From the NCBI RefSeq assembly GCF_016735495.2, contig NZ_JAERQY020000001.1, positions 868,001 to 932,000 on the forward strand: DNA of 64,000 nt. Direction: 5' to 3'. Below, one piece after another: positions 8,413 through 17,918 of the stretch (positions are counted from its first letter, which is position 1; every line of letters starts with the position of its first letter). The position numbers and the translations under genes were made by a program. The DNA comes from Lysobacter sp. MMG2 (GTDB lineage: Bacteria; Pseudomonadota; Gammaproteobacteria; Xanthomonadales; Xanthomonadaceae). Below the pieces are notes generated by a model that was not told the origin of the DNA, did no database searches, and saw only the letters and a program-made list of their open reading frames with translations.

Positions 8413-9650
8413 CCACTGCGCCCCACCCCACCGCGCGCTACTGGCCGCTGGTGCTCGCCGCCACGGCGATGCTGATGATCACCATGGGCGTGCGCCAATC
8501 GATGGGCCTGTTCGTCGCGCCGATCGGCCGCAGCACCGGACTGGGCATCGCACAGATCAGCTTCGCGCTTGCGATCGGCCAGTTCGTCTGGGGCGCCGTG
8601 CAACCGGTGTTCGGTGCGATCGCCGACCAGCGCGGGCCCGGCCGTGTGCTCGTGGCGGGCGGCATCCTGCTGGCCGCGGGCATGGTGCTCGCACCCACGC
8701 TGCCTTCCGAATGGGGACTGCTGCTCACGTTGGGCGTGCTCAGCGCGGCGGGCGCGGGCGCGGGCAGTTTCTCCATCCTGATCGGTGCGACCGCGCGGCA
8801 AATGCCAGCTGAAAAGCGCTCGATGGCGGCCGGCGTGATCAATGCCGGTGGTTCGTTCGGACAGTTCGTGTTCGCGCCGCTGGTGCAGGCCGTGATCAGC
8901 GCCGCCGGCTGGGCGGCGGCGATGTGGACGCTGGCGGCATCGGCGCTGATGACGCTGCCGCTTGCCTGGCCGCTGCGACGCCGCGCGGACGACGCGCCGC
9001 AGGCCGTCACGCCTTCCGCGCCCGGTATCGGCCTGCGCGAACAGCTGCGCATCGCGGTGCGCGATCGCAGTTACTGGATGCTGCACCTGGGCTTCTTCAC
9101 CTGCGGCGTGCACATCGCGTTCCTGGTCACGCATCTGCCGAGCGAGATCGCACTGTGCGGGCTGCCGGCCAGTGTGTCGGCGGTGTCGCTGGCGTTGATC
9201 GGCCTGTTCAACGTCGCCGGCAGCCTCACCGCGGGCTGGCTCGGCCAGCGCTGGCGCATGAAGTACCTGCTCGCGGCGATGTATGCCAGCCGCGCGGTGA
9301 TGATCGCGATCTACCTGGTCTCGCCGCCGACGCCCCTCACCTTCTTCATTTTCTCCGCGGGCCTGGGCCTGACCTGGCTGGCGACCGTGCCCCCGACCGC
9401 GGGCCTGGTGGGCAAGTTGTTCGGGCCGCGTTACCTGGGCACGCTGTTCGGACTGACGCTGCTGTCACATCAGCTCGGCGGATTCTTCGGAGCATGGGTA
9501 GGCGGGTTGGTCCTGGAGCGCTTCGGCGACTACAGCTGGATGTGGTACGCCGACATGGTGCTGGCCCTGCTCGCGGCCGCGGCGAACCTGCCGATCCGCG
9601 AAGCCGTTCCCGCACTGGTTCGCCCGCAGACGCAGACGGAGCCGACATGA
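8409..9650 (+). CDS. Major facilitator superfamily transporter
   Basis: A 413-residue protein with about 12 predicted membrane segments in two halves joined by a polar loop near residues 185-210. The first half has a GAIADQRGPGR loop in the position of the MFS A-motif between helices 2 and 3. It overlaps marR and the cupin gene by ATGA on both sides, so all three are made together. The context suggests export or uptake of the compound sensed by the MarR protein. The substrate cannot be read from the sequence. Confidence 0.88.
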   Translation: MTTAPHPTARYWPLVLAATAMLMITMGVRQSMGLFVAPIGRSTGLGIAQISFALAIGQFVWGAVQPVFGAIADQRGPGRVLVAGGILLAAGMVLAPTLPSEWGLLLTLGVLSAAGAGAGSFSILIGATARQMPAEKRSMAAGVINAGGSFGQFVFAPLVQAVISAAGWAAAMWTLAASALMTLPLAWPLRRRADDAPQAVTPSAPGIGLREQLRIAVRDRSYWMLHLGFFTCGVHIAFLVTHLPSEIALCGLPASVSAVSLALIGLFNVAGSLTAGWLGQRWRMKYLLAAMYASRAVMIAIYLVSPPTPLTFFIFSAGLGLTWLATVPPTAGLVGKLFGPRYLGTLFGLTLLSHQLGGFFGAWVGGLVLERFGDYSWMWYADMVLALLAAAANLPIREAVPALVRPQTQTEPT

Positions 9651-10012
9651 GCACGCAATCCGACGGAGCAATCAATCTCGCGCGCAAACTGGCGACGTTC
9701 GACGAGCATTGGCAACCGCGAACGGTTGCGACGTTCAACGGCCACGACATCATGGTCGTCAAGGTGAAGGGCGAGTTCATCTGGCACCATCACGACGACA
9801 CCGACGATCTGTTCCTCGTGCTGAGCGGGCGCATCCGCATCGAGCTGCGCGATCGCGTCGTGGAACTCGGCCCGGGCGAACTGTTCGTCGTACCGCGCGG
9901 CATCGAGCACCGGCCGGTGGCGGTGGAAGAAGCGCACTTGATGCTGATCGAACCGACAGGCACGCCGAACACGGGCAACGCCGCGACCGCGGCTCGGCGG
10001 CGTGTCGTCTGA
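9647..10012 (+). CDS. Small cupin-domain protein
   Basis: A 121-residue single-domain cupin. Motif 1 is visible as GEFIWHHHDDTDDLFLVLSG (His ligands and a Glu-to-Asp change at the acidic ligand position) and motif 2 as PGELFVVPRGIEHRPVA with its His. Such proteins bind a metal or small ligand in a beta barrel; the reaction is unknown. It starts inside the MFS stop (ATGA), forming the third gene of the marR operon, and may modify or bind the exported compound. A short basic tail (AARRRVV) ends the protein. Confidence 0.85.
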   Translation: MSTQSDGAINLARKLATFDEHWQPRTVATFNGHDIMVVKVKGEFIWHHHDDTDDLFLVLSGRIRIELRDRVVELGPGELFVVPRGIEHRPVAVEEAHLMLIEPTGTPNTGNAATAARRRVV

Positions 10013-10187
10013 CAACGACACGCGGACGCAACGAAGGGATGCGCCGAGCAGCGGATGAGATCGCGCCTATCACATGCACTTCTATTGTGAAATGCGATTT
10101 TTTCTCATGCGATTCACATGCATGACGCTAAGACTTTTTCGCAGTATGGCTCCGCGGCGACGTGCCGTGTCTCAGTGGAGCGTCAAC

Positions 10188-10541
10188 ATGAACAGCGCCA
10201 TTCTCCGGCCCTTCGCTTCATCGGATGTGCGGCGGCCGTCGTTCCGCTTGCGTGACGGCCGCTGGCTGTTGGCGACCGCACTTCTTCTGGCCGGCACGCA
10301 GAGCTGGGCACAATCCGGGACGATCACGATCCAGGGGGTGATCGTCGACGGAGTCACCGCGAACCACAACGAACAGGGCGTCGCGCCCGCGGGTTACCAG
10401 ACGCCGCGCGTCACCTCGACGCAGGAGTTGAACGACATCGCAGCGCCGCGTGGGGAGATCCTGGACTACTTCGCCGAACGCTCGAACGAGGCCGGCATCT
10501 CCACCGACCGTCTGCGGCTGGTGAAGGTGGATTACCTCTAG
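10188..10541 (+). CDS. Small secreted protein of unknown function
   Basis: A 117-residue protein I cannot assign. Residues 1-42 hold a basic region, a hydrophobic core (WLLATALLLAGTQSWAQ) and a likely signal-peptidase site after AQ or SWA. The mature part starts with a beta-like GTITIQGVIVDGV, reminiscent of fimbrial-type strands but too short to be a pilin. The start is set by GTGGAG 7 bases before ATG 10188; the frame is open further upstream (ATG 10074) without a ribosome site. Its TAG stop overlaps the convergent zur stop in the four bases CTAG. The leader region 10065-10140 is AT-rich for this genome. Confidence 0.6.
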   Translation: MNSAILRPFASSDVRRPSFRLRDGRWLLATALLLAGTQSWAQSGTITIQGVIVDGVTANHNEQGVAPAGYQTPRVTSTQELNDIAAPRGEILDYFAERSNEAGISTDRLRLVKVDYL

Positions 10542-11032
10542 GCGGCGGAAGGTGCCGCCGCGCAGCTGGCGCAGACGCCGTGCACTTCCAGCGTCTGCGC
10601 CTGCGGGGTGAAGCCGAGTTCGCGCGCGCGGCGGTCGAGCGTCTCGACGATGCGTTCGTCTTCCAGCTCCGTCGCCGACTGGCAGCGGTCGCAGATCAGG
10701 AACGGCACCGCATGCTGCGCCGAGCCCGGGTGGTGGCAGCCGACGAATGCGTTGATCGATGCAAGCTTGTGGATGAAGCCGTTCTCGAGCAGGAAGTCCA
10801 GCGCGCGATACACCGTCGGTGGGGCGGCGGCATCGTGCGTGGTCTTCATCTGATCGAGCAGTTCGTAAGCCTTCACCGGACGGCCGGCGTCGGCGATCAG
10901 ACGCAGGGCGTGCGCGCGGATCGGCGTGAGCCGCAAGCCACGCGCCTCACACGCGCGCTCGACCTCGTGCACGAAGGCGTCGCCGTCGTGGACGTGATGC
11001 GAGGGATCGGTGCAGGCGTGACCGTGGCTCAT
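10538..11032 (-). CDS. zur: Fur-family zinc uptake regulator
   Basis: A 164-residue Zur-type repressor. The winged helix contains LTPIRAHALRLIADAGRPVKAYELLDQM split by typical Zur residues, then PPTVYRALDFLLENG, INAFVGCHHPG, and two structural zinc Cys pairs: FLICDRC and GVCASC. The N-terminus is His-rich (SHGHACTDPSHHVHDGD). In the zinc-bound form it would repress genes with GTTATA-N-TATAAC boxes, one of which lies at 5668. The start at 11032 is chosen over an upstream in-frame ATG because the family begins there. It is 28 bp from the end of gltX on the same strand. Confidence 0.9.
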   Translation of the reverse strand: MSHGHACTDPSHHVHDGDAFVHEVERACEARGLRLTPIRAHALRLIADAGRPVKAYELLDQMKTTHDAAAPPTVYRALDFLLENGFIHKLASINAFVGCHHPGSAQHAVPFLICDRCQSATELEDERIVETLDRRARELGFTPQAQTLEVHGVCASCAAAPSAA

Positions 11033-11060
11033 GGCGATTCCGTTTGCGGACAGTCCCGAT

Positions 11061-12467
11061 TTAGGCCCCGACCGGCACTTTTGCAAGGGCCGCGTCGATG
11101 CGCACCAGCGCTTCGGCCTGCCCTGCCAGGTACACGGTGTGGGAGATATCGGGCGAGACCTGCGTGCCGGTGATCGCCACGCGCATCGGCTGGGCGACCT
11201 TGCCCATGCCGATGCCCAGGGCCTCGGCGGTGGCGTGCAGCGCGGCCGACACCGACTCCGCGCTCCATTCCGGCAACGCGGCCAGGCGCTCTCGCGCGTC
11301 GGCCAGCGGCGCGCGCGCGGCGGCGGTGAGGTGCTTGGCGACTGCCGCGTCGTCGTATTGCGTGAGCGGGCCGAACCATACGGCGGCGCGTTCTGCCATT
11401 TCCTTCAGCGTCTGCACGCGATCGCGCAGCGCAATCACGATATCGGCCGCCTTCGGTCCCTTCGCCAGATCGAAGCCCTGCGCGAGCAGGTGCCATTCCA
11501 GGTGCTTGCCCACTTCGACCGGCTCGTCGCTCTTGAGGTACTGCTGGTTGAGCCAGCCGAGCTTGGCCGGATCCAGGCGCGAAGCCTTGGCGTTGACGTC
11601 CTTCAGGTCGAACAGCTGCGTCATCTGCGCGATGGAGAAGATCTCCTGGTCGCCATGCGACCAGCCCAGGCGCACGAGGTAGTTGAGCAGCGCGTGCGGG
11701 AGATAGCCCATCTCGCGGTACTGCATGACGTCCGCCGCGCCGGTGCGCTTGGACAGCTTGGCGCCTTCCGGGTCCAGGATCATCGGCAGGTGCGCGAAGT
11801 GCGGCACGGTCGCGCCGAGTGCGCGGTAGATGTTGATCTGCCGCGGCGTGTTGTTGACGTGGTCGTCGCCGCGCACGACATCGGTGATGCCCATGTCCAG
11901 GTCATCGACCACGACGGCGAAGTTGTAGGTCGGGTAACCGTCGGAGCGGAAGATCACCAGGTCGTCGAGCTCGCTGTTGGCGATCTCGATGCGTCCCTTC
12001 ACCTTGTCGTCCCACGCGACCACGCCGTCGAGCGGGTTCTTGAAGCGGATCACGCGGTTGGGATCGTCGCGGAAGCCTTCATTGCGATCGCGATAGGCGC
12101 CGTTGTAGCGCGGCTTGTCGCCGGCGGCCATCGCCTTCTCGCGCATGGCCTCCAGTTCGTCCTTGGTTTCGTAGGCGTAGTACGCCGTGCCGGCGGCGAC
12201 CATCTGCTCGGCCACCTCGCGGTAGCGGTCCAGGCGGTGCGTCTGGTAGATCGGGCCTTCGTCGTAGCCCAGGCCCAGCCACTCCATCGCCTGCAGGATG
12301 GCGTCGATGGCGGCCTGCGTGCTGCGCTCCTGATCGGTGTCCTCGATGCGCAGGATGAACTGCCCGCCGCGGCGGCGCGCCTCCAGCCAGCAGTACAGCG
12401 CGGTGCGCGCACCGCCGATGTGCAGGTAGCCGGTGGGACTGGGGGCGAATCGGGTGCGGCAGGTCAT
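11061..12467 (-). CDS. gltX: Glutamyl-tRNA synthetase
   Basis: The 468-residue class I synthetase charges tRNA-Glu. The HIGH-type signature is [11 protein letters not shown] (residues 10-19) and the KMSKS-type loop is KLSKR (237-241); [10 protein letters not shown] and the cysteine-poor anticodon domain are typical of bacterial GltX. The start was placed at 12467 because the family begins [13 protein letters not shown]; the longer frame upstream is non-homologous. A TAAAAT -10 box on this strand lies at 12497-12502. It is divergent from lpxH. Confidence 0.97.
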   Translation of the reverse strand: MTCRTRFAPSPTGYLHIGGARTALYCWLEARRRGGQFILRIEDTDQERSTQAAIDAILQAMEWLGLGYDEGPIYQTHRLDRYREVAEQMVAAGTAYYAYETKDELEAMREKAMAAGDKPRYNGAYRDRNEGFRDDPNRVIRFKNPLDGVVAWDDKVKGRIEIANSELDDLVIFRSDGYPTYNFAVVVDDLDMGITDVVRGDDHVNNTPRQINIYRALGATVPHFAHLPMILDPEGAKLSKRTGAADVMQYREMGYLPHALLNYLVRLGWSHGDQEIFSIAQMTQLFDLKDVNAKASRLDPAKLGWLNQQYLKSDEPVEVGKHLEWHLLAQGFDLAKGPKAADIVIALRDRVQTLKEMAERAAVWFGPLTQYDDAAVAKHLTAAARAPLADARERLAALPEWSAESVSAALHATAEALGIGMGKVAQPMRVAITGTQVSPDISHTVYLAGQAEALVRIDAALAKVPVGA

Positions 12468-12496
12468 GCGGGCGGCTCGGAACGGCGGAACCGGCA

Positions 12497-12502
12497 ATTT
12501 TA
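12497..12502 (-). promoter_or_regulatory. -10 box TAAAAT of gltX
   Basis: TAAAAT on the minus strand, 29 bp before the gltX ATG. No good -35 hexamer is visible at 16-18 bp. Confidence 0.45.
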
Positions 12503-12545
12503 CCGGACCCGGGCGCCAGACCGCGTCGACCCGGCCGCCACCCCC

Positions 12546-12551
12546 TAGAAT
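12546..12551 (+). promoter_or_regulatory. -10 box TAGAAT of lpxH, leaderless arrangement
   Basis: TAGAAT ends 7 bp before the lpxH ATG at 12559, which puts the expected transcript start at or next to the start codon. No Shine-Dalgarno sequence is present. Confidence 0.5.
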
Positions 12552-12558
12552 TGCCGGC

Positions 12559-13296
12559 ATGACGACCCTCTTCATCTCCGACCTGCACCTGGACGACGAA
12601 CGCCCCGGCATCACGGATCTCTTCGTCCGCTTCATCCGGTCGGAAGCGCGCGGCGCGGACGCGCTCTACATCCTGGGCGACCTGTTCGAGGCCTGGGTCG
12701 GCGATGACGATCCGTCCGAGGCCGGCGCCATCGTCGCGCGCGAGCTGCATGCGCTGCAGGCCTCGGGCGTGCCCGTGTCGTTCATCCGCGGCAACCGTGA
12801 TTTCCTGCTGGGCGAGGACTTCGCGCGTCGCGCGGGCATGCGCATCCTGCCCGACCCGGCGGTGGTGGTGCTGTACGACGAGCCCACGCTGATCATGCAC
12901 GGCGACACGCTGTGCACCGACGACGTCGCCTACCAGCAGTTCCGCGCGCAGACGCGCAATCCGCAGTGGCAGGCGCAGTTCCTCTCGCAGCCGCTGGTGG
13001 CGCGCGTGGCGTTCGCGCAGCAGGCCCGCGCGGCCAGCAAGGCGCACCAGAGCGGGCTGAAGCAGCAGGGCACGATGGAGTCCATCACCGACGTCGCGCC
13101 CGCAACGGTGGACGGCACGTTCAGCCGCTTCGGGCTGGATCGCATCATCCACGGCCATACGCACCGCCCGGCCGTGCATGAACTCCATGTCGACGGCCGC
13201 CCGCGCGAACGCATCGTACTGGGCGACTGGTACGACCAGGGGTCGGTGTTGCGGGTGGATCGCAAGGGGTTCGACCTGCGCGGCCTGCCGCTGTAA
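12559..13296 (+). CDS. lpxH: UDP-2,3-diacylglucosamine diphosphatase
   Basis: LpxH hydrolyses UDP-2,3-diacylglucosamine to lipid X and UMP in lipid A synthesis, on the cytoplasmic face of the inner membrane. The 245-residue calcineurin-like phosphoesterase shows all metal motifs in order: SDLHLDD (Asp8, His10), [32 protein letters not shown] and HGHTHRP. Length matches the family (about 240). The start is 7 bp after a TAGAAT box. Its stop codon lies in the loop of a terminator hairpin. Confidence 0.96.
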   Translation: MTTLFISDLHLDDERPGITDLFVRFIRSEARGADALYILGDLFEAWVGDDDPSEAGAIVARELHALQASGVPVSFIRGNRDFLLGEDFARRAGMRILPDPAVVVLYDEPTLIMHGDTLCTDDVAYQQFRAQTRNPQWQAQFLSQPLVARVAFAQQARAASKAHQSGLKQQGTMESITDVAPATVDGTFSRFGLDRIIHGHTHRPAVHELHVDGRPRERIVLGDWYDQGSVLRVDRKGFDLRGLPL

Positions 13297-13311
13297 ACGC
13301 AGGCCGCTTTT
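13280..13311 (+). terminator. Terminator overlapping the lpxH stop codon
   Basis: GCGGCCTGC (13280-13288) pairs with GCAGGCCGC (13299-13307), followed by TTTT. The lpxH TAA stop (13294-13296) lies in the loop. Confidence 0.75.
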
Positions 13312-13321
13312 CAGCCTCGAA

Positions 13322-14572
13322 TCAGGTCGACGCCAGGTCCGGGTGAAACGCCGAGTGGGCGGTTTTCCACGCCCACGCCGCATCGTCTTCGCCTTCTTCA
13401 ACGGTGATCGTCAACAGCAACAGACGGCCGTCCACGGCGACGCTGGTCATCAGATGGCGGGACGTTTCCAGTTCGCTCTCGTCCCAGTAGGCCGCGCCCA
13501 TGACGTGATGATCGGACCACCGTTCGGCCTGCGTGTCGCCGATCACCTTGTCGATGGCGCTTCCGGCGTCGAGGCCGTCCACCTTCAACGCGCTTACGTA
13601 GACCGCGCGCCGGCCGTCGTGAAGCTGGAGGTTGCCTCCGTCGTTGAGCACGTCGGTCTGGAAATGCCCGGGCAGCTCGACCGTCCAGCCACCGAACAGG
13701 GGATACGTGCACGTGCCGCGGCGATAGCCGATCGGGCCGGCGCGAGGCGCGTCCGCCGCCGGTTCGCGCAATAGAAGCTCCCGCAGTTCTTCGCGTTCGG
13801 GCGACTCGGTGCCGGCGCGCTCGTAGCAGGCCTGGACGAAAGCCATCGTGCGGCGTTCGGACTCGTCCCGCGGCGGAACCCACGCCAGTTCGCACCAGGC
13901 CAGGACGTCGGCGATCCCTTTCCAGAAGGCGGCGTCGCGGTCCATGCCCCACCAGGGGAAGAACGTCATCGCCGCAGCACGGCGCACCGAAGCGTCGGTG
14001 GCGAAGTCCGCGAACCACTCGCGCGTGCGCGCGCCCATCGGCGTGGCGATCATCCCGGCCAGGCGCGGCGATCGCTCTGCGATCGGCATGCACACCGAGC
14101 AGCGAGATTCACTGTCTGCGGCCGATTCATCGTCGGCGACGTGGGACGACAGCGCCGCCAGCCACTTGACCATCTCGTCCTGCAACGCATCGAAGTCACG
14201 CGACAGCGCGAAGCCGGATTCGTCGCCTTCGTCTTCTGCGGCCCAGTCCCATTCGACGGACATGTCCTGCGCCATGCGATCAAGCAGACGCACCAGGAGC
14301 GCGTGATAGCCCGGGCCGACCGTGCTCGTCTTGGCCTGGGCCTGCAGACGTCCGTCGTCGAGCAGTTCGATGTAGAGCCCTTCCTCCGCGGGATGCCACA
14401 CGGCCCACACACCGGCGTCGTCCTTGGTGACGGTCAGGCGCTCGGACAACAACGGATCACCCAGGCAATCCCGGTAAATCCGCGTCAGTTCCTGCGCCAG
14501 CGCCGCGATCGTGGGCTTCGCCCACGTACGTCGCTTCCACGGTGTGCTTGTGACCAGAAATCCGACGCCCAT
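13322..14572 (-). CDS. Conserved-looking protein of unknown function, 416 residues
   Basis: I do not recognise a family. The protein is soluble, acidic and rich in Trp (for example WDWAAEDEGDE, FFPWWGMD). A Cys pair appears in SRCSVCMPI. No signal peptide or membrane segment is seen. The last 120 residues alternate strands and short loops (GGWTVELPGHFQTDV, LLLLTITVEEGEDD), possibly a separate beta domain. The start at 14572 is set by AGGAGGAGG about 5 bases before the ATG, one of the strongest ribosome sites in the window; the frame continues 17 codons upstream without one. It is convergent with lpxH and lies downstream of the DUF455 gene on the same strand. Confidence 0.7.
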   Translation of the reverse strand: MGVGFLVTSTPWKRRTWAKPTIAALAQELTRIYRDCLGDPLLSERLTVTKDDAGVWAVWHPAEEGLYIELLDDGRLQAQAKTSTVGPGYHALLVRLLDRMAQDMSVEWDWAAEDEGDESGFALSRDFDALQDEMVKWLAALSSHVADDESAADSESRCSVCMPIAERSPRLAGMIATPMGARTREWFADFATDASVRRAAAMTFFPWWGMDRDAAFWKGIADVLAWCELAWVPPRDESERRTMAFVQACYERAGTESPEREELRELLLREPAADAPRAGPIGYRRGTCTYPLFGGWTVELPGHFQTDVLNDGGNLQLHDGRRAVYVSALKVDGLDAGSAIDKVIGDTQAERWSDHHVMGAAYWDESELETSRHLMTSVAVDGRLLLLTITVEEGEDDAAWAWKTAHSAFHPDLAST

Positions 14573-14623
14573 CTGCCCCTCCTCCTGAAAGGCGATCTTC
14601 GCCGCGCGCCCTGTGTCTGGCAA

Positions 14624-15448
14624 TCACCGGGGCGGAGCGTCGTTCCCCGTCAGCGCTTCGAGCGCCGCAAGTTCTTCCGGTCCGAATCCCGCCGCGCCGC
14701 GCGCTTCGTGATTGAACGGACCATGGAGAACCGCACGCGCATATTCGGCCAGCAACTCGCGAAAACGCGGCACGGGATCCACGCCCGCGCGTTCGCAATA
14801 CCAGCGGTACCAGCGCGAACCGGCGGCGACGTGGCCGACCTCCTCGCGCAGGATCACTTCCAGGATGTCGGCCGTGGCGTCGTCGCCCAACGCACGCAGC
14901 TTCACGATCATCCCCGGCGTGACATCCAGCCCGCGCGCTTCCAGCACGCGCGGCACCAGCGCCATGCGCGCCAGGCCGTCGTGCGCGGTCTTCTCGGCCA
15001 TTTCCCACAGGCCGTTGTGTGCGTCGAAATTGCCGTAGTCATGGCCGAACTCGCGCAGGCGATCGCGCAGCATGACGAAGTGTCGCGCCTCATCGTGGGC
15101 GACGCCGACCCAGTCGGCGTAGAACGCGCGCGGCAATCCACGGAAGCGGTACACCGCGTCCCAGGCCAGGTCGATCGCGTTGAATTCGATGTGCGCAATC
15201 GCGTGGATGAAGGCCGCCCGCCCATCGTTGGTGCCGAAACCGCGACGCGGCAGGTCGCGCGGATGCACCAGCAGCGGGCGCTCCGGACGGCCGGGCATGC
15301 GGATGGGTTCGGGTTCGGGCGCATCGTCGGGCATCGACAACTCGCCACGCGCAAAGGCCTCCGCCGCGGCGAAGGTGAGCACCACCTTCTCCTCCGGCGA
15401 GGCCGCGTCGAGGCACGCGCGCGCGGTGTCGAACAGCGAAGCGGTCAC
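14624..15448 (-). CDS. DUF455 ferritin-like protein
   Basis: A 274-residue all-helical protein of the ferritin-like DUF455 family, no enzyme activity established. Metal-ligand style motifs are present: AHIEFNAIDLAWDA, AHDEARHFVMLRDRL (ExxH) and REEVGHVAAGSRWY (ExxxH). A diiron site is therefore plausible. The start is a GTG one base after the stop of the rraB-like gene (TGA-C-GTG), so translation is likely coupled; a longer frame exists but overlaps that gene. It is last in the purF transcription unit. Confidence 0.82.
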   Translation of the reverse strand: MTASLFDTARACLDAASPEEKVVLTFAAAEAFARGELSMPDDAPEPEPIRMPGRPERPLLVHPRDLPRRGFGTNDGRAAFIHAIAHIEFNAIDLAWDAVYRFRGLPRAFYADWVGVAHDEARHFVMLRDRLREFGHDYGNFDAHNGLWEMAEKTAHDGLARMALVPRVLEARGLDVTPGMIVKLRALGDDATADILEVILREEVGHVAAGSRWYRWYCERAGVDPVPRFRELLAEYARAVLHGPFNHEARGAAGFGPEELAALEALTGNDAPPR

Positions 15449-15449
15449 G

Positions 15450-15806
15450 TCAGTGCGTGTCGGTGGCCGGATCGCAGCCCCAGCCGTCGGGATAGCCGCG
15501 GTACTGCTCCGCAAGCCGGGCCAGCGCGCTTTCCAGCTCGGTAATCGCCTTGTGCTGCGGCGCCATCACGCGCGTCGCGCTGACTTCCCAGATGCCGTCG
15601 TCATCGTCGAAATCCGGGCCTTCGACCACCAGGTCGGGCTGCGCCGCTGCCGCGGCGGCGAAATCCTGCGCATCGGTTTCCTCCGCGAACACGTGGAAGA
15701 AATCGATCGGGCGCGGTTTTTCGAGGTCGTCGCCGTCCTCGATCATGCGCTTGAGCAGCTGACCGTTTTCGTCGCCCGGAATCAACGCCAGCCGCAACTC
15801 GCGCAC
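15450..15806 (-). CDS. RraB-family protein (ribonuclease E regulator B)
   Basis: A 118-residue acidic protein with the RraB pattern: LIPGDENGQLLKRMIEDGDD followed by LEKPRPIDFFHVFAEETDA. In E. coli RraB binds RNase E and changes the set of RNAs that it cleaves. Family function is transferred by similarity only. The start is GTG at 15806, one base after the purF stop in the heptamer TGACGTG, with GGAGG inside the end of purF. The same heptamer joins it to the next gene. Confidence 0.78.
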   Translation of the reverse strand: MRELRLALIPGDENGQLLKRMIEDGDDLEKPRPIDFFHVFAEETDAQDFAAAAAAQPDLVVEGPDFDDDDGIWEVSATRVMAPQHKAITELESALARLAEQYRGYPDGWGCDPATDTH

Positions 15807-15807
15807 G

Positions 15808-17274
15808 TCACGCCCTCCGCGTCTTCTTCGCTTCATCCGAGCGCAGCTGCTTGATGCGCTCGAAATAGCCCGGCTCGATGCCGGTCACGTACTCGCCGTT
15901 GAAGCACGAGGAGTCGAAGTGGTCGATGCGGTGCTTCGGGCCCGACACGGCTTCCTCCAGGTCGGACAGATCCTGGTAGATCAGCCAATCCACGCCGAGC
16001 AGCTTCTCGACTTCGTCGTCAGTGCGATCGTGTGCGACGAGCTCGTCGGCCGAGGGCATGTCGATGCCGTACACGTTCGGGAAGCGCACCGGCGGCGCGG
16101 CGGAGGCCAGGTACACCTTGCGCGCACCGGCGTCGCGCGCCATCTGCACGATCTGCTTGGAGGTGGTGCCGCGCACGATGGAATCGTCCACCAGCAGCAC
16201 GACGCGATTGCGGAATTCCAGCGGAATCGGATTGAGCTTGCGACGCACCGACTTCGCGCGCTCGCCCTGCCCCGGCATGATGAAGGTGCGGCCGACGTAA
16301 CGGTTCTTGATGAAGCCTTCGCGGTACTTCACGCCGAGCACGTTGGAGATTTCCAGCGCCGCGTCGCGCGAGGTGTCGGGAATCGGGATGACCGTGTCGA
16401 TGTCGTGGTCCGGGCGCAGGCGCAGGATCTTCTCGCCGAGCTTCTGGCCCATGCGCATGCGCGCCTTGTGCACCGAGACCTCGTCCATCATCGAGTCCGG
16501 GCGCGCGAAGTACACGTACTCGAAGATGCACGGCGTGTGCTGGCGCGGTTCGGCGCACTGGCGCGTGAACAGTTCGCCGCGCGGCGTGATCACGATCCCC
16601 TCGCCCGGACGCACGTCGCGAACGCGCTCGAAGCCGAGCAGGTCGAGTGCGACCGACTCGGAGGCGACCGCGTACTCGTCCTGGCCGCCGCTGTGGCGCT
16701 TGCCCAGCACCAGCGGGCGGATGCCGTTGGGATCGCGGAACGCCACCAGGCCCAGGCCCAGCACCGTGGCGACCACGGCGAATCCGCCGACGCAGCGACG
16801 GGTCACGCCTTCGACCGCGCGGAACGCGGCCTCGGGGTTCAGCGCCTTCTGCGTGTCCAGTTCGTGCGCGAAGACGTTGAGCAGCACTTCCGAATCGGAT
16901 TCGGTGTTGACGTTGCGGCGGTCCTGCTCGAACACCTCGCGACGCAGCGCATCGGTGTTGATCAGATTGCCGTTGTGCGCCAGCGCGATGCCGAAAGGCG
17001 AGTTCACGTAGAACGGCTGCGCTTCGTCGGAGCCTTCACTGCCCGCCGTGGGATAGCGACAGTGGCCGATGCCGACGCGGCCTTCCAGCAGCAGCATCGA
17101 TGCTTCGTCGAACACATCGCTGACCAGGCCGTTGCCCTTGTGCACGCGCAGCTTGCTGCCGTTGGCCGTGGCGATGCCGGCCGCGTCCTGGCCGCGATGC
17201 TGCAGCACCGTCAGACCGTCGTAGAGCTGCGCCGCGACGTCGTTGTGGCCGACGATTCCGAGAATGCCGCACAT
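15808..17274 (-). CDS. purF: Amidophosphoribosyltransferase
   Basis: PurF makes 5-phosphoribosylamine from PRPP and glutamine, the first committed step of purine synthesis. The 488-residue protein starts [12 protein letters not shown], so removal of Met exposes the catalytic Cys of an Ntn glutaminase. The C-terminal half is a phosphoribosyltransferase domain with [15 protein letters not shown] as the PRPP loop. The start at 17274 follows from the need for Cys2; the longer frame upstream is not homologous. cvpA lies 43 bp upstream, the arrangement known from many gammaproteobacteria. Confidence 0.97.
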   Translation of the reverse strand: MCGILGIVGHNDVAAQLYDGLTVLQHRGQDAAGIATANGSKLRVHKGNGLVSDVFDEASMLLLEGRVGIGHCRYPTAGSEGSDEAQPFYVNSPFGIALAHNGNLINTDALRREVFEQDRRNVNTESDSEVLLNVFAHELDTQKALNPEAAFRAVEGVTRRCVGGFAVVATVLGLGLVAFRDPNGIRPLVLGKRHSGGQDEYAVASESVALDLLGFERVRDVRPGEGIVITPRGELFTRQCAEPRQHTPCIFEYVYFARPDSMMDEVSVHKARMRMGQKLGEKILRLRPDHDIDTVIPIPDTSRDAALEISNVLGVKYREGFIKNRYVGRTFIMPGQGERAKSVRRKLNPIPLEFRNRVVLLVDDSIVRGTTSKQIVQMARDAGARKVYLASAAPPVRFPNVYGIDMPSADELVAHDRTDDEVEKLLGVDWLIYQDLSDLEEAVSGPKHRIDHFDSSCFNGEYVTGIEPGYFERIKQLRSDEAKKTRRA

Positions 17275-17317
17275 GGTGATGAGTCCTGCTGTGAAGTTGT
17301 GTGTTGCGTGGAGGCCG

Positions 17318-17896
17318 TCAGGCCTCGCTGACCGGCGCCGGCAGGGCCGGTCCGGTGTCCGGCGTCGCCGCCGGGGATGATTCCTCGTGGCCCGGCGTGC
17401 CGCGACCGTCGAGGTCGACATGCTCCGCGGCCCACTCCGGCAGCCATGCGCGCATCCACTGCGCACCGAAAACGAACACCGGCACCACCTGCGAGCGCTG
17501 CCATTCCGGCTCGCGCGGCAGGGCCGTCAGGCCCAGCAGCAGCACCAGCGCGCAGGCGACGAACGCGCCGCGTGCGATGCCCAGTGCCAGACCGAGCGCG
17601 CGGTCCAGCCCCGACAGGCCGACCGACTGCACCAGCTTGCGCACCAGCCAGCCGACCAGGCCGACCACCACCAGCACGCCGATGAAGCACAGCGCATAAC
17701 CGCCGAACAGCTCGCCCGCGCCGACGTCACCGTCGCCAGAGAGCATCAGGCCGACGTCCGCACCGAAGCGGAACGCTGCCCAGCCGGCCAGGACCCAGGC
17801 GATGAGCGAGGCGAGCACGCCGACGAAGCCGCGCATCAGCCCGAACACTGCCGACATCGCGACCACCGCCAGCAGCACCCAGTCGATCGCGCCCAT
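17318..17896 (-). CDS. cvpA: CvpA family inner-membrane protein
   Basis: A 192-residue protein with four to five hydrophobic segments ([20 protein letters not shown], then [16 protein letters not shown] and others) and a Pro/Ala-rich C-terminal tail. CvpA was named from colicin V production; later work ties it to envelope stress, but its activity is unknown. Position just before purF is the conserved context. The gene follows the SPOR protein gene by 22 bp. Confidence 0.92.
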   Translation of the reverse strand: MGAIDWVLLAVVAMSAVFGLMRGFVGVLASLIAWVLAGWAAFRFGADVGLMLSGDGDVGAGELFGGYALCFIGVLVVVGLVGWLVRKLVQSVGLSGLDRALGLALGIARGAFVACALVLLLGLTALPREPEWQRSQVVPVFVFGAQWMRAWLPEWAAEHVDLDGRGTPGHEESSPAATPDTGPALPAPVSEA

Positions 17897-17918
17897 GTTC
17901 CGCCCGGCCTAGATGGGG

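Noticed and set aside
10080-10120. A Clp/CRP-type site (TGTGA-N6-TCACA)
   Set aside because: TGTGA and TCACA half-sites exist but are over 20 bp apart, not 6.
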